Below are positions 29,501 to 38,316 of a DNA stretch of 64,000 nucleotides, piece by piece. The DNA comes from Wocania arenilitoris (lineage in GTDB: Bacteria > Bacteroidota > Bacteroidia > Flavobacteriales > Flavobacteriaceae): NCBI RefSeq assembly GCF_021728535.1, contig NZ_JAKKDU010000009.1, positions 62,001 to 126,000 of the forward strand, read 5' to 3'. How positions within the stretch are numbered: position 1 is the stretch's first letter; each line of letters begins with the position of its first letter. The notes below the pieces were generated by a model, which did no database searches, had not been told where the DNA came from, and worked only from the letters and a program-made list of their open reading frames with translations. Position numbers and translations under genes: made by a program.

Positions 29501-29831
29501 TACCTGATTTTGTTGTAATATCTTTAAATTTAAAATTCCCTTTATTCAAAAACAGTCTATCTCTTACTTGATTTCCTGTAAAAAAAACATCTTGTAATCC
29601 ATCGTTATTCACATCACCAACAGCCACACCTGCTCCAGAAATAAACTCAGAATTTATCATATGATTATTCTTTCTGGTTTGCTTTACATTATTTTCAAAA
29701 ATTAAATTGGAATCTTTAATATCAATTAAAGAAAAAAGAGTCTTGCTTTTTTCTATTTTATTTTGACAACTAGTGAAGGTTAATAATGCAAAAAGGCATT
29801 TAAATAATATTCTAAAAGTGTACATTACCAT
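26505..29831 (-). CDS. FG-GAP/VCBS-repeat lipoprotein with ASPIC/UnbV domain
   Basis: The preferred start is the ATG at 29831 (1108 residues). It gives a lipoprotein signal MVMYTFRILFKCLFALLTFT before SC; an ATG two codons on at 29825 is equally possible. Many FG-GAP-type repeats with calcium motifs follow (DVNNDGLQDVFF, DIDGDGDQDIYV, DFDNDGLLDVYI), forming one or more surface beta-propellers. A region near the middle (VSQISNARGYMSKSEDILHF, AIIEWQDGSKTTL) matches ASPIC/UnbV. Related proteins are encoded next to SusCD pairs in marine Bacteroidetes. It may bind or process the substrate at the cell surface; the activity is unknown. Confidence 0.82.
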   Translation of the reverse strand: MVMYTFRILFKCLFALLTFTSCQNKIEKSKTLFSLIDIKDSNLIFENNVKQTRKNNHMINSEFISGAGVAVGDVNNDGLQDVFFTGNQVRDRLFLNKGNFKFKDITTKSGIDSDNKWSTGVTFVDIDGDGDQDIYVCRSIYLENKKSANQLYINNGNLTFTEKASEFGLADKGFSIQAIFFDFDNDGLLDVYIVNQPPAIPNMGDKMNAIRFSDIKFSDRLYRNTGNGKFVDHTIKGKIRNFGFGLSASVGDFNNDGWQDIYVTNDFDVPDHMYINQKDGTFKDNIHTSTKHISFFSMGSDVADYDNDGNLDVVVVDMVAEDHKRIKTHMGGMQPEKFWHIVNKGGHYQYMFNTLQRNNGNGTFSDMGQLAGVTNTDWSWAPLFADFDNDGYKDLFITNGIKSNIRNSDLVDKYNNKLDSVRVIAKQKGVDPSKMIDVMDFVDIAPTDKLPNYVYKNNGDLTFTNKVKDWGFEIPTLSNGAAYADFDLDGDLDLVINNIDDNAMLYRNYAVENGIGNYIRFKIAPKKGQIIYGTKITLYQANKVWQVSQISNARGYMSKSEDILHFGVGDASKIDKAIIEWQDGSKTTLNDLAINQVHEISLSNAESKEALESNKKPIFKEITKAIKLDQIRHIENDHDDYAYEILLPHKMSQFGPSLAVGDVNGDNKEDFFLGGAAGISGRLFIQNNKGTFDEIEKGGWTQDKASEDMGIELIDVDGDKDLDLFVVSGGNEFDENDKALQDRLYINDGKGKFTKKVSALPKYLTSGSCVVPNDFDNDGDIDLFIGGRLVPKKYPHAANSHLLENRGGRFVDVSNKKAPEFNNLGMVTSASWFDYNKDGLDDLVVVGEWMPVTIFTQSEKGSFEKQILSGLEESEGWYYSVKTSDMDNDGDKDIIVGNLGLNYKYKASSKEPFEVHSYDFDDNGSLDIVLSYYEHGVAFPVRGKSCSTQQIPSLSEKFQTYESFGDSDLKNIYGSSLETALNLKAKTFASAYIENEGNNSFNVKSLPNLAQVSSINSILINDYNSDGFKDILISGNLYPAEIETPRNDAGVGLFLEGNGKGEFIPVSIQESGFYTPNDAKDMKVINIGDKKVILVANNNDFLQAIRYN

Positions 29832-29939
29832 TCTATAAAAATTATCTAAGTATAATATTCTATAATATAAAGAAAAAGCGCCTATAAAACATATATATTC
29901 TAGAGACGCTTTAACAATTAAATTCAAAAATAAACTAAA

Positions 29940-31508
29940 CTATTTTTTATCCCACCACAATTTTGTGCTGTTTTTATCGCCTCCAGAAAGGGTTGAAATA
30001 GCTGCATTTACAGCTTCACCGTTAGTATCAAATTCACTAGAAGTATAAACCATTCTTCTCATGATTTCATCTGCGGCTACATCTGGGTTTTCAGACTGTA
30101 CTCTTGCATATTGCTTAGGGTAACCTGTTCTACGTAATTCTGCCCATGCTTCCCATCCGTTTGGATACAGCGCTATCCACTTTTGAGTTATAATTTGTTC
30201 TAACTGCCTTTCCATAGTTCCTCCTGCATCATAAGCAATAGGAATATCTGTTACAGGAGTAGTTCCTGCATCATAGGCTACCGGTACATTACTACTTGCA
30301 ATATAAGCATTAATAGCTGCTGCATCAGCTCCAGTTTTCTCCATCATAGAAGTTCTTATCCCTTCTTCATAAAGTTCTTGTGCAGTACCTCCCATACTCC
30401 AACCTTCAAGAGCTCCTTCTGCTCTTAAGAAGAAAACTTCGGCAGCAGACATTAACTCTATAGGAGGGTTAATACCACCTTTAGCTACATCAATAAATCG
30501 TGTTGCTAAATCTGAATGACCTGCATTTTGACTTGTTTCTAAAGTAACTTTAGCTTGACCATTAAGTAACCCTTCATATGGATTACCATCACCATCAGAA
30601 TCACCATTTACAGCTGGAGCAAAGTATTCACTAATACGAGGATCATCATATCCTTTTAAGATACTTTCCATAGTGGCACTCATTCTAAACTCTCCCCAAT
30701 CTGTAATGGTTTCTAATGGGTTTCTATTAGTATCATCAACAGATACTAAAGCGTTATCATCATTAGTCATAAATACACCATCTGTAACAGCTTTTTCTGC
30801 TTCTGTTTTTGCTTTAGCCGGATCTACATATTTAATTCTAAGTGCTAAACGTAAACGTAAACTGTTTGCAAACTTTAACCATTTAGCAGCATTACCACCA
30901 TAAGTACGGTCACTACCAGCATAAGCAGATCCTCCTGAATTTGCTTTTAATTTAGCAACAGCATCATCTAAAGTTGTGAAGAAATCACTGTATATAGCTT
31001 CTTGAGTATCATATGGTACTGATAATTCTTGATTCCCAAATTGAGAATATGGTACTGGCCCCCAATAATCTGTAATTCTATGGTATGCATGCACTTTTAC
31101 TATTTTTGCCATGGCATTCCCTACATCATTTCCATTAGCAGCAGAAAGGTCTTCTACTAACTTAATTTGTGGTGCTGCCTGACCATAAAATGATCCCCAA
31201 GCCAAATCTGCCCAACGACCAACTTGTACATATCTATCAGAATCAAAACCTGCAGCTGTAGTTGCAAAATATTGACACCAGATATCTGAAAATAAGTTTT
31301 GAGATATTTGGAAACGCCAGTGCAACCCGTTTACAGAAACATATTGTGCTTGTGCAAAAGCTTGCCCTTGTAAAACCGGGCTACCTTCTAATACGTCTGT
31401 ACCTAAAGCGAGAGGATTTGTGTTCAGTTCGTTAAAATCTTTGGTACATCCTGCCAACATTATTGACATCATAATACCAAAACTAATTTTTATTAATATT
31501 CTTTTCAT
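29940..31508 (-). CDS. SusD-like outer-membrane lipoprotein
   Basis: From the ATG at 31508 the protein is 522 residues. It has a lipoprotein signal (MKRILIKISFGIMMSIMLAG then Cys) and CTKDFNELNTNPLALG, the usual start of the SusD-like family 2 (SusD/RagB superfamily). Later pieces include AYHRITDYWGPVPYSQFG, LYEEGIRTSMM and WIALYPNGWEAWAELRRTGY. SusD-like proteins cap the SusC barrel and capture substrate. It starts 26 bases after the SusC stop. A longer frame from 31544 overlaps SusC and lacks a proper signal start. Confidence 0.93.
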   Translation of the reverse strand: MKRILIKISFGIMMSIMLAGCTKDFNELNTNPLALGTDVLEGSPVLQGQAFAQAQYVSVNGLHWRFQISQNLFSDIWCQYFATTAAGFDSDRYVQVGRWADLAWGSFYGQAAPQIKLVEDLSAANGNDVGNAMAKIVKVHAYHRITDYWGPVPYSQFGNQELSVPYDTQEAIYSDFFTTLDDAVAKLKANSGGSAYAGSDRTYGGNAAKWLKFANSLRLRLALRIKYVDPAKAKTEAEKAVTDGVFMTNDDNALVSVDDTNRNPLETITDWGEFRMSATMESILKGYDDPRISEYFAPAVNGDSDGDGNPYEGLLNGQAKVTLETSQNAGHSDLATRFIDVAKGGINPPIELMSAAEVFFLRAEGALEGWSMGGTAQELYEEGIRTSMMEKTGADAAAINAYIASSNVPVAYDAGTTPVTDIPIAYDAGGTMERQLEQIITQKWIALYPNGWEAWAELRRTGYPKQYARVQSENPDVAADEIMRRMVYTSSEFDTNGEAVNAAISTLSGGDKNSTKLWWDKK

Positions 31509-31533
31509 GTTTTTATCTTTTAAGTTATTTTTT

Positions 31534-34500
31534 TTAGAAACCAAATTTTAAATTCAAACCAATACTTCTTGTTGAAGGTGGCGCAAAAGATTCAAAACCA
31601 TCAGCAGCAGTACTCGTGTTAGTAATAACTTCTGGGTCTACTGAAGCACTATTAGAGATAAAGAAAAGATTTCTTCCTACTAAAGAAATTTTGGCTTTTT
31701 CAAATGGTGTTTTGTCTAAAAAAGATCGTGGAAAACTATAACCAAAAGTAATTTCACGCATTCTAATATTAGATGCATCTTCTACAAAAGCCTCTCCAAC
31801 TGGCGAATTTCTTCCTCCAACTTTAGCCCAAAACTGTTCTGCATTTACTTGTATGTCATTAGGCGTTCCATCTGCCTTAACTACTTCTAAGTTAGAAAAA
31901 ATATTACTACCAAAGACTAAACTACCATCTCTACCAGCTAAAGTCTTAGTAAGTGCTCCATCTGAGGATAATATGGCATTAGTAAAAGATCCTATTTGAC
32001 CTCCTTGACGAATATCTATAAGGAAACTTAAATTAAAGTTTTTATAAGTAAAGCTATTATTAATACCTCCTAACCAATCTGGGTTAAAATTAGCAACTAG
32101 CACTTCTTGCCCAGATGTAACTTCAGGGGTACCATCTGATGCAACCAATACTCTTCCTTGTCCATCTCTAGCAAATCCTCTAGAATATACATTTCCCCAC
32201 TCATCACCTACATTCAACTCAAATCTTCTAAAAAAGTCACCTCCAAAGCTTAATGTTTCTAAGCCTTCAGCCAATGCCAATATCTCACTGTCATTTTTAG
32301 AGAAATTAACCGTTATATTCCAATTAAAATCATCAGTGCGAATCGGATTTCCTGTTAAAATTAATTCAACTCCTGAGTTTTGTACATCTGCTCCGTTTAT
32401 AAATCGAGTGGTAATACCAGAACCTTGTGGCACTTGTTGTCCAAATAATTGATCAATACTATTTGTTTTATAATACGTAAAGTCAACACCTAAACGACTA
32501 TCTAAGAAACGTGCATCAAAACCAAATTCTAAAGATTTTGTTCTTTCAGGCTTTAAATTAGGATTAGGTAGTACAGTTCCTAACTGAATAAATCCTCCAG
32601 CCCGAAGGTTAGCTGTTCTTGTTAAATTAAATGGATCCGTGTCATTACCTACTTCAGCATACGATGTTCTTAATTTTAAATAAGAAAATGCTTCTGGCAA
32701 ATCTACCAAATCTGAAAGTACAGCACTCACTCCAACTGAAAAATAATCAAACCTTCTGTTAGCTTCTGGAAGTGTAGAACTCCAATCACTTCTATACGTT
32801 AAATCTAAGAAAACAGCATCTTTATGAGCTAATTGTCCAAAACCATATAACGAGTTTACTTCTCTACGTGATAGAGTTTGACCTGCTGTTAAATTTTGGG
32901 CATTGTTAATAGCAAAAACATTTGCAGCATTTAAACCTCCATTATTAGTTGAAACAGTTTTAGAATTAGCTACCCTGTGATTCCCACCAAAATTAACATT
33001 AAAAGAAAAATTATCGTTTAACTTTTTATTATAACTCAATAAGAAATCAGTATTCCATTCTAAAGAACTTCCATTGTTAGTTGCGAAATTCCCATTATCA
33101 GCAATAATATAAGAATCATTATGATCTCTATCTTCTCTAGACACACTACTTTGATCTACTGCAGTACGCGCTAAAATACTTAAGTCATCTGTTATATTAT
33201 ATGTTAATGAAGCATACCCTATGACACGATTGATAATAATTTCATTAAGGTTTTTATTGATTGTCCAATATGGGTTTGCACCTCCGTTATTTCCTGGATC
33301 CCAATAGTTCTGACGAACATTTCCATTTGCATCTGTGTATTGAAAAACACTAACGTCTGATGTTCTAATGTTTCTAGGTAATCTATAAGCATGTCTCCAT
33401 GGGTTTGCAAAGCTTTCACCCGTGTCCAACTGATTATCAATATTTGTTCTTATATAGTTTACCTTAGCACTTAATGCCAATTTATCGTCAATCAGTTTAT
33501 TATCAATCTTTAAGTTTACATTATGTCTTTGTAACTCATTTCCAGGCACAATCCCTTTTCTATTTTCATTAGTATACCCAAAAAACGTTTGATTTTTTGC
33601 ACTTCCAGAACGTATGGAAATGTTGTTTGCAAAACTAACTCCTGTTTCATGAAAATCGTCTATATTATTCCCTTGTGCAGCATAAGGTATATTTGCTGAA
33701 TTATCAGGGTTAGGAGACCAATTAGCTACTGAGCTTCCATCTAAACTTGGGCCCCAAGATCCTAAAGAACCAGCATTATAAGTTCCTCCACTACCTTGAC
33801 CGAATTGATTTTGATAATCAAATAAAATATTTCCTGTTTCTGTAGTTATTGTAGAACTAAAATCTACACTTAATCTATCTTCGCTACCAGATTTTGTTGT
33901 TATTATTATAGCTCCATTATTTGCTCGTGCTCCATAAAGTGCAGCTGCATTCGCTCCTTTTAACACACTTATAGATTGAATATCATCAGGACTTAAATCT
34001 GAAATATCTCCACCTAATGGCACACCATCTACAATATATAAAGCCTGACTACTTCCAGCAATAGATCTGTTACCTCTAAGTACAACCTTTGAAGCTCCAC
34101 TTACACCATTACCAGAACGCTGAATAGAGATACCTGCAATTTTACCAGATAAACTATTTACTAAGTTTTGGTTTGGTCTAGCCTCATCAATACCATCAAC
34201 ATCAACATTTTGAGTAGCATAGGTTAAAGATTTCTTTTGTCTCTTAATACCTAATGCTGTTACAACAACTTCATCTAATTGACTCGCATCTTCTTCCATT
34301 GTTACATTTACAGTATTTGAATCACCAACTGTAATCAACTGCGTTTTAAACCCTATATAAGAAAATTCTAAAACAGCACCACTACTGGCTTGTATAGTGT
34401 ATTCACCATCAAAGTTTGATTGTGTTCCAGTAGACGTTCCTCGGATGATAATATTAACACCTGCAAGCGGAATTCCAGCAGCATCAACTACTGTTCCTTT

Positions 34501-34947
34501 TATTTCATTTTGAAGAACATCTTTTATAATAGCTTCAATTTCATTATCTAAGTTTTCATTTTTAATTAAATCTTCAATGACATTAATCATCGATTCATTA
34601 TTCTTAGGGAATAATACGATTTGATTTTTTAAAAGCCTAAAATCTATATCTGTTTCTTTAAATAAATTAACAAGAACTGATTTTAGTTTTTCATTAGTTG
34701 CATTTAAAGAAACTTTTTTAGATACATCAACTAAACTATTGTTATAGAAGAAATTAAACTCTGTTAAAGATTCAATTTCATTAAAAATAGTTTTAAGTTC
34801 AACGTTCTTTACATTAATAGTTACATTCTGCCCGTTGGCTTCAACTGCAAACAGTTTTGCCATAGAAACAAAAAGCAAGAGGGTGTAAATTTTCATAATC
34901 CGTAAAAGATTTTTTTGTGACAAAAATTTAGTGTCGTTTTTTTTCAT
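31534..34947 (-). CDS. SusC/RagA TonB-dependent receptor with STN signalling domain
   Basis: This 1137-residue receptor has a signal peptide (to about residue 40, EANGQ) and then an STN/secretin-like domain (about 42-113, with VELKTIFNEIESLTEFNFFY). A CarboxypepD_reg-like domain follows (about 150-222, GIPLAGVNIIIRGTSTGTQ), then the SusC motif LDEVVVTALGIKRQ and a plug containing DDIQSISVLKGANAAALYGA. The beta-barrel ends RSIGLNLKFGF. It imports a substrate across the outer membrane with TonB energy. The STN domain signals to the FecR-like anti-sigma encoded upstream, so the system is of the trans-envelope, self-regulating type. The substrate is unknown. Confidence 0.95.
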   Translation of the reverse strand: MKKNDTKFLSQKNLLRIMKIYTLLLFVSMAKLFAVEANGQNVTINVKNVELKTIFNEIESLTEFNFFYNNSLVDVSKKVSLNATNEKLKSVLVNLFKETDIDFRLLKNQIVLFPKNNESMINVIEDLIKNENLDNEIEAIIKDVLQNEIKGTVVDAAGIPLAGVNIIIRGTSTGTQSNFDGEYTIQASSGAVLEFSYIGFKTQLITVGDSNTVNVTMEEDASQLDEVVVTALGIKRQKKSLTYATQNVDVDGIDEARPNQNLVNSLSGKIAGISIQRSGNGVSGASKVVLRGNRSIAGSSQALYIVDGVPLGGDISDLSPDDIQSISVLKGANAAALYGARANNGAIIITTKSGSEDRLSVDFSSTITTETGNILFDYQNQFGQGSGGTYNAGSLGSWGPSLDGSSVANWSPNPDNSANIPYAAQGNNIDDFHETGVSFANNISIRSGSAKNQTFFGYTNENRKGIVPGNELQRHNVNLKIDNKLIDDKLALSAKVNYIRTNIDNQLDTGESFANPWRHAYRLPRNIRTSDVSVFQYTDANGNVRQNYWDPGNNGGANPYWTINKNLNEIIINRVIGYASLTYNITDDLSILARTAVDQSSVSREDRDHNDSYIIADNGNFATNNGSSLEWNTDFLLSYNKKLNDNFSFNVNFGGNHRVANSKTVSTNNGGLNAANVFAINNAQNLTAGQTLSRREVNSLYGFGQLAHKDAVFLDLTYRSDWSSTLPEANRRFDYFSVGVSAVLSDLVDLPEAFSYLKLRTSYAEVGNDTDPFNLTRTANLRAGGFIQLGTVLPNPNLKPERTKSLEFGFDARFLDSRLGVDFTYYKTNSIDQLFGQQVPQGSGITTRFINGADVQNSGVELILTGNPIRTDDFNWNITVNFSKNDSEILALAEGLETLSFGGDFFRRFELNVGDEWGNVYSRGFARDGQGRVLVASDGTPEVTSGQEVLVANFNPDWLGGINNSFTYKNFNLSFLIDIRQGGQIGSFTNAILSSDGALTKTLAGRDGSLVFGSNIFSNLEVVKADGTPNDIQVNAEQFWAKVGGRNSPVGEAFVEDASNIRMREITFGYSFPRSFLDKTPFEKAKISLVGRNLFFISNSASVDPEVITNTSTAADGFESFAPPSTRSIGLNLKFGF

Positions 34948-35001
34948 AATTTTGCTTGATTTAATTTGTTGTTACTCAACTAGGGTAATAATTTTAATCA
35001 T

Positions 35002-35029
35002 AAAAGGGAATGTAGCAGCATTCTCTTTT
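35002..35029. terminator. Hairpin between FecR and SusC genes
   Basis: AAAAGGGAATG (35002-35012) pairs with CATTCTCTTTT (35019-35029) with one mismatch and loop TAGCAG. It can act as a partial terminator or attenuator between the regulatory genes and the SusC gene. Confidence 0.55.
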
Positions 35030-35056
35030 TTTATGCAGGTTTAGATTAAAATATTT

Positions 35057-36037
35057 TTATTCTAGTATAATTTTTCCATTTTTGATGGTGTACTTAATTG
35101 GGGACGAAATAGTTAATAATTTAAGTACTTCATCAATACTTAGGTTGTCAAATGTTCCTGTATACTCATAGTTTAATAGTTTTTGTGAATTAATATTAAT
35201 TTTAACATTGTATTTTCTTTCTAAATCAATTACAACTTCTTGTAATGATGTTTTCTTAAATATCAGTTTTCCTTCTTTCCAGGCTACGACGACCTCTAAA
35301 GATTTTACTTCTTCAATTTCTAGTTTGTTTTCCTTTTTATAAAAAACTGCTTTTTGCGAAGGTGCTAATACAATAGGTGTTTCTTTGTCTTTAATCAATT
35401 CCACTTTACCAGTTACCAATGTAGTCTCGACCTTTTTATCTTTATCATAAGATTTAACATTAAACGAAGTTCCTAAAACTTTTATTTTGATACTATTGGT
35501 ATTAACTATAAAAGGTTTGTTTACATTTCTTTTAATATCAAAAAAAGCTTCACCAATAAGTGTAACTTCTCTTATACTATCATTAAACTCTTTTGGATAT
35601 ATCAATTCGCTCTCAGCATTTAAGACAATCTTAGAGCCGTCTGGAAGGTAAATTTCTTTTTTATCTCCTCTATATGTTATGAGATTGATTTCCTCAGGAA
35701 TTATATTTTTACTAACAACTTGAGGGTTATTTTGTATAACTATATTATTAGGTTTATTGTTTGCATTCCATAAAAACAAAAACAATACAAATACAGATGC
35801 AGCGGCGTACAAATATTTATCAAGCTTTCTTTTCTTTATTATATTTTTGAATCTTTCAAAAAAGAAATCACTATTGTTATTTGGAACATCTTTAAATGTT
35901 GAAGCAATGTATTCTGCTTTTAAGATATTAAAAACTTTATGGTTTTCTGGACTTTTTCTTATCCATTCTATCGTTTTTCTTTTTTCGACAGAATCCATAT
36001 TACCATTTAAATATCTTAGTAATTGTTTTTTATTCAT
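35057..36037 (-). CDS. FecR-family anti-sigma factor
   Basis: This 326-residue protein has a cytoplasmic N-terminal part with IRKSPENHKVFNIL, one transmembrane segment (about residues 76-92, LYAAASVFVLFLFLW), a FecR domain (about 115-210, ITYRGDKKEIYLPDGSKIVL) and a C-terminal DUF4974 segment (KTSLQEVVIDLERKY). It holds the ECF sigma factor inactive until the STN domain of the SusC receptor signals. It lies between the sigma gene and SusC, with 79 bases to the sigma gene stop. Confidence 0.93.
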   Translation of the reverse strand: MNKKQLLRYLNGNMDSVEKRKTIEWIRKSPENHKVFNILKAEYIASTFKDVPNNNSDFFFERFKNIIKKRKLDKYLYAAASVFVLFLFLWNANNKPNNIVIQNNPQVVSKNIIPEEINLITYRGDKKEIYLPDGSKIVLNAESELIYPKEFNDSIREVTLIGEAFFDIKRNVNKPFIVNTNSIKIKVLGTSFNVKSYDKDKKVETTLVTGKVELIKDKETPIVLAPSQKAVFYKKENKLEIEEVKSLEVVVAWKEGKLIFKKTSLQEVVIDLERKYNVKININSQKLLNYEYTGTFDNLSIDEVLKLLTISSPIKYTIKNGKIILE

Positions 36038-36116
36038 TATGATGTGGACAGTTATATATATGACGTATTTAATAAAGGGTACCCCTTAGTTAAAAATCAT
36101 TTTAATTCAAAAAAAA

Positions 36117-36686
36117 TTATAAAAAAGGTAAAAACTCACGAAGAGAAACACGTAAGTGCTTAATTGCCTTAGTTATATGTGTTTCAATAGTTTTTGTCGA
36201 AATATCCATTCTCTGGGAAATTTCTTTATGATTAAGCCCTTCTATACGGCTTTTAACAAATACATCTTTACATTTAGGAGGAAGTAAATCTATTGATTTC
36301 AAAACAGCTTCATATAATTCTTTTTCAATGAGAAGAGATGCTGTATCATCTGAAAAAGCGGTATGATTTATTGAAGCTTCTAATTGATTTAAATTGTTTT
36401 CAATATTTAGTAATTGTTTTTTCGCTCTTAAGTAGTCTAAACATGCATTTCTAGTGACTTTATATAAATATCCATTTATATTAGACTGTACATTTTTTTT
36501 GGACCAAACCTTAATAAAGACATTTTGAATTATTTCTTCGGCATCTTCTTTACTTGAAATATATTGCGAAGCTATGTACAATAATTTTGAGCGATATAAC
36601 TTAAATAACATTTCGAAAGCAGCAACATTGCCTTCATTTATTAAACTAATAAATTCTTCATTATTTATACTGGCTACTTTATTCAT
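36117..36686 (-). CDS. ECF RNA polymerase sigma factor (SusC/FecR-linked)
   Basis: This 189-residue protein has sigma region 2 (YIASQYISSKEDAEEIIQNV, FIKVWSKK) and region 4 (LPPKCKDVFVKSRIEGLNHK, ISQRMDISTKTIETHITKAI). It matches the Bacteroidetes ECF group paired with FecR anti-sigma factors. It is first in the locus and should direct transcription of the SusC operon when released. No signal or membrane part is present. Confidence 0.94.
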   Translation of the reverse strand: MNKVASINNEEFISLINEGNVAAFEMLFKLYRSKLLYIASQYISSKEDAEEIIQNVFIKVWSKKNVQSNINGYLYKVTRNACLDYLRAKKQLLNIENNLNQLEASINHTAFSDDTASLLIEKELYEAVLKSIDLLPPKCKDVFVKSRIEGLNHKEISQRMDISTKTIETHITKAIKHLRVSLREFLPFL

Positions 36687-36794
36687 TCAAGAACTAAATA
36701 CTAATTAGTTATATTAAAAAATTAATCATCAGAGTCATCAAATCTAATAATTTTTTTTTAATTACCTGAAAGATCTTGTAGCAGAATGGTTATT

Positions 36795-38255
36795 TTATTT
36801 TTTCGGTATCCTCTTTAAAATCTCCAAAACAAACTTCCAATATTTTTGAACCGATGATATTTGTGCGCGTTCATCTGGTGAATGAGCCCCTTTAATATTT
36901 GGGCCAAAGCTAATCATATCCATATTAGGGTAATTTATTCCTAAAAGACCACATTCTAATCCCGCATGGCATGCTGCTACATGAGGCTTTTTGCCGTTTA
37001 ACTCTTCGTAAAGCTTTGTCATTAATTTTAAAATAGCAGAATCCATATTAGGTGTCCAACCTGGATAATCCCCAGAAAATGTTACCTCGCAACCTGTTAA
37101 CTCAAATGTAGCACGAAGGGTATTTGCTAAATCCATTTTAGAACTTTCAACCGAACTGCGTGTTAAACAGCTTATATTAATATGCCCTTCTTTAACAATA
37201 ACACGTGCAATATTGTTTGAGGTTTCTACCAAATCTGGAATATCTGCACTCATTCTATAAACACCATTTAACGCCGCATACAAAGCTCTGGTTAATTCTT
37301 CTTGAATACCTAAATCCATAATTTTTTCTGGATTATCCGTTTTAGAAACTATCATTTCTAAATCGGGCTCCATGGTTTTTAACTCCTTTTTAATAGTATT
37401 AGAAACTAAATTCATTTCTAATAAAAAAGCATCTTCATGTACGGCATCAATGGCTACAATAGCATTACTCTCTCTTGGAATGGCATTACGCAGACTACCA
37501 CCATCAATTTCAGAAATTCGTAATCCGAAATTTTCAAACCCATCAAATAAAATCCGATTCATAATTTTATTGGCATTACCCAAACCTTCGTGAATTTGCA
37601 TTCCTGAATGTCCGCCTTGTAACCCTTTAACTTCTATTTTATATCCTATTTTAAATTCAGGAGTTTCTTCTTCTTTATAAGTTCTTGTTGCAGTTACATC
37701 TATTCCCCCAGCACAACCTACGCCTATTTCGTTATCCTCTTCGGTATCTAAATTCAACAATATGCCTCCTGAAAGCAACCCTCCTTCTAAGCCCATAGCT
37801 CCTGTCATTCCTGTTTCCTCATCAATGGTAAATAAAGCTTCAATAGGCGGGTGTGGTATATCAGTACTTTCTAAAATAGCCATAATAGTTGCTACACCTA
37901 AACCGTTGTCTGCTCCTAAAGTAGTGCCTTTAGCTTTTACCCAATCGCCTTCAACATACATATCAATACCTTGGGTATCAAAATCAAAAACGGTATCATT
38001 ATTTTTTTGGTGCACCATATCCAAATGCGATTGCATAACAACAGTGGTTCTATCTTCCATTCCAGCAGTGGCAGGTTTTTTTATAATAACATTTCCAACG
38101 GCATCTTCAATGGTTTCTAATTTTAAGTTTTTACCAAAATTCTTCATAAATGCGATAACACGCGCTTCTTTTTTTGATGCTCGTGGTACAGCATTTAAAT
38201 CAGCAAATTTATTCCAGAGTTGTTGTGGTTGAAGTTGTCTTATTTCTGAGCTCAT
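36795..38255 (-). CDS. pepD: Aminoacyl-histidine dipeptidase (peptidase D, M20C)
   Basis: This 486-residue cytosolic peptidase starts MSSEIRQLQPQQLWNKFADL. Metal-binding motifs are QSHLDMVHQK, LGADNGLGVATIMAILES and TIDEETGMTGAMGLE, with the M20 lid region GLQGGHSGMQIHEG and the C-terminal HSPDERAQISSV. It hydrolyses Xaa-His dipeptides with two metal ions. It is divergent from the DUF3810 gene, and each has a -7 like element in the short spacer. Length is normal. Confidence 0.95.
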   Translation of the reverse strand: MSSEIRQLQPQQLWNKFADLNAVPRASKKEARVIAFMKNFGKNLKLETIEDAVGNVIIKKPATAGMEDRTTVVMQSHLDMVHQKNNDTVFDFDTQGIDMYVEGDWVKAKGTTLGADNGLGVATIMAILESTDIPHPPIEALFTIDEETGMTGAMGLEGGLLSGGILLNLDTEEDNEIGVGCAGGIDVTATRTYKEEETPEFKIGYKIEVKGLQGGHSGMQIHEGLGNANKIMNRILFDGFENFGLRISEIDGGSLRNAIPRESNAIVAIDAVHEDAFLLEMNLVSNTIKKELKTMEPDLEMIVSKTDNPEKIMDLGIQEELTRALYAALNGVYRMSADIPDLVETSNNIARVIVKEGHINISCLTRSSVESSKMDLANTLRATFELTGCEVTFSGDYPGWTPNMDSAILKLMTKLYEELNGKKPHVAACHAGLECGLLGINYPNMDMISFGPNIKGAHSPDERAQISSVQKYWKFVLEILKRIPKK

Positions 38256-38276
38256 AATTTTTATTATAGTGTTTTA

Positions 38277-38284
38277 CAAATGTA
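38277..38284 (-). promoter_or_regulatory. Candidate -7 element for pepD
   Basis: On the minus strand this reads TACATTTG, a TAnnTTTG match, 22 bases upstream of the pepD start. No -33 element is evident. Confidence 0.35.
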
Positions 38285-38304
38285 ATTATTAATAATGATT
38301 TTTA

Positions 38305-38312
38305 TATTTTTG
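38305..38312 (+). promoter_or_regulatory. Candidate -7 element for DUF3810 gene
   Basis: TATTTTTG matches TAnnTTTG and ends 5 bases before the ATG at 38317, so the transcript would have almost no leader. Confidence 0.35.
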
Positions 38313-38316
38313 AAAG

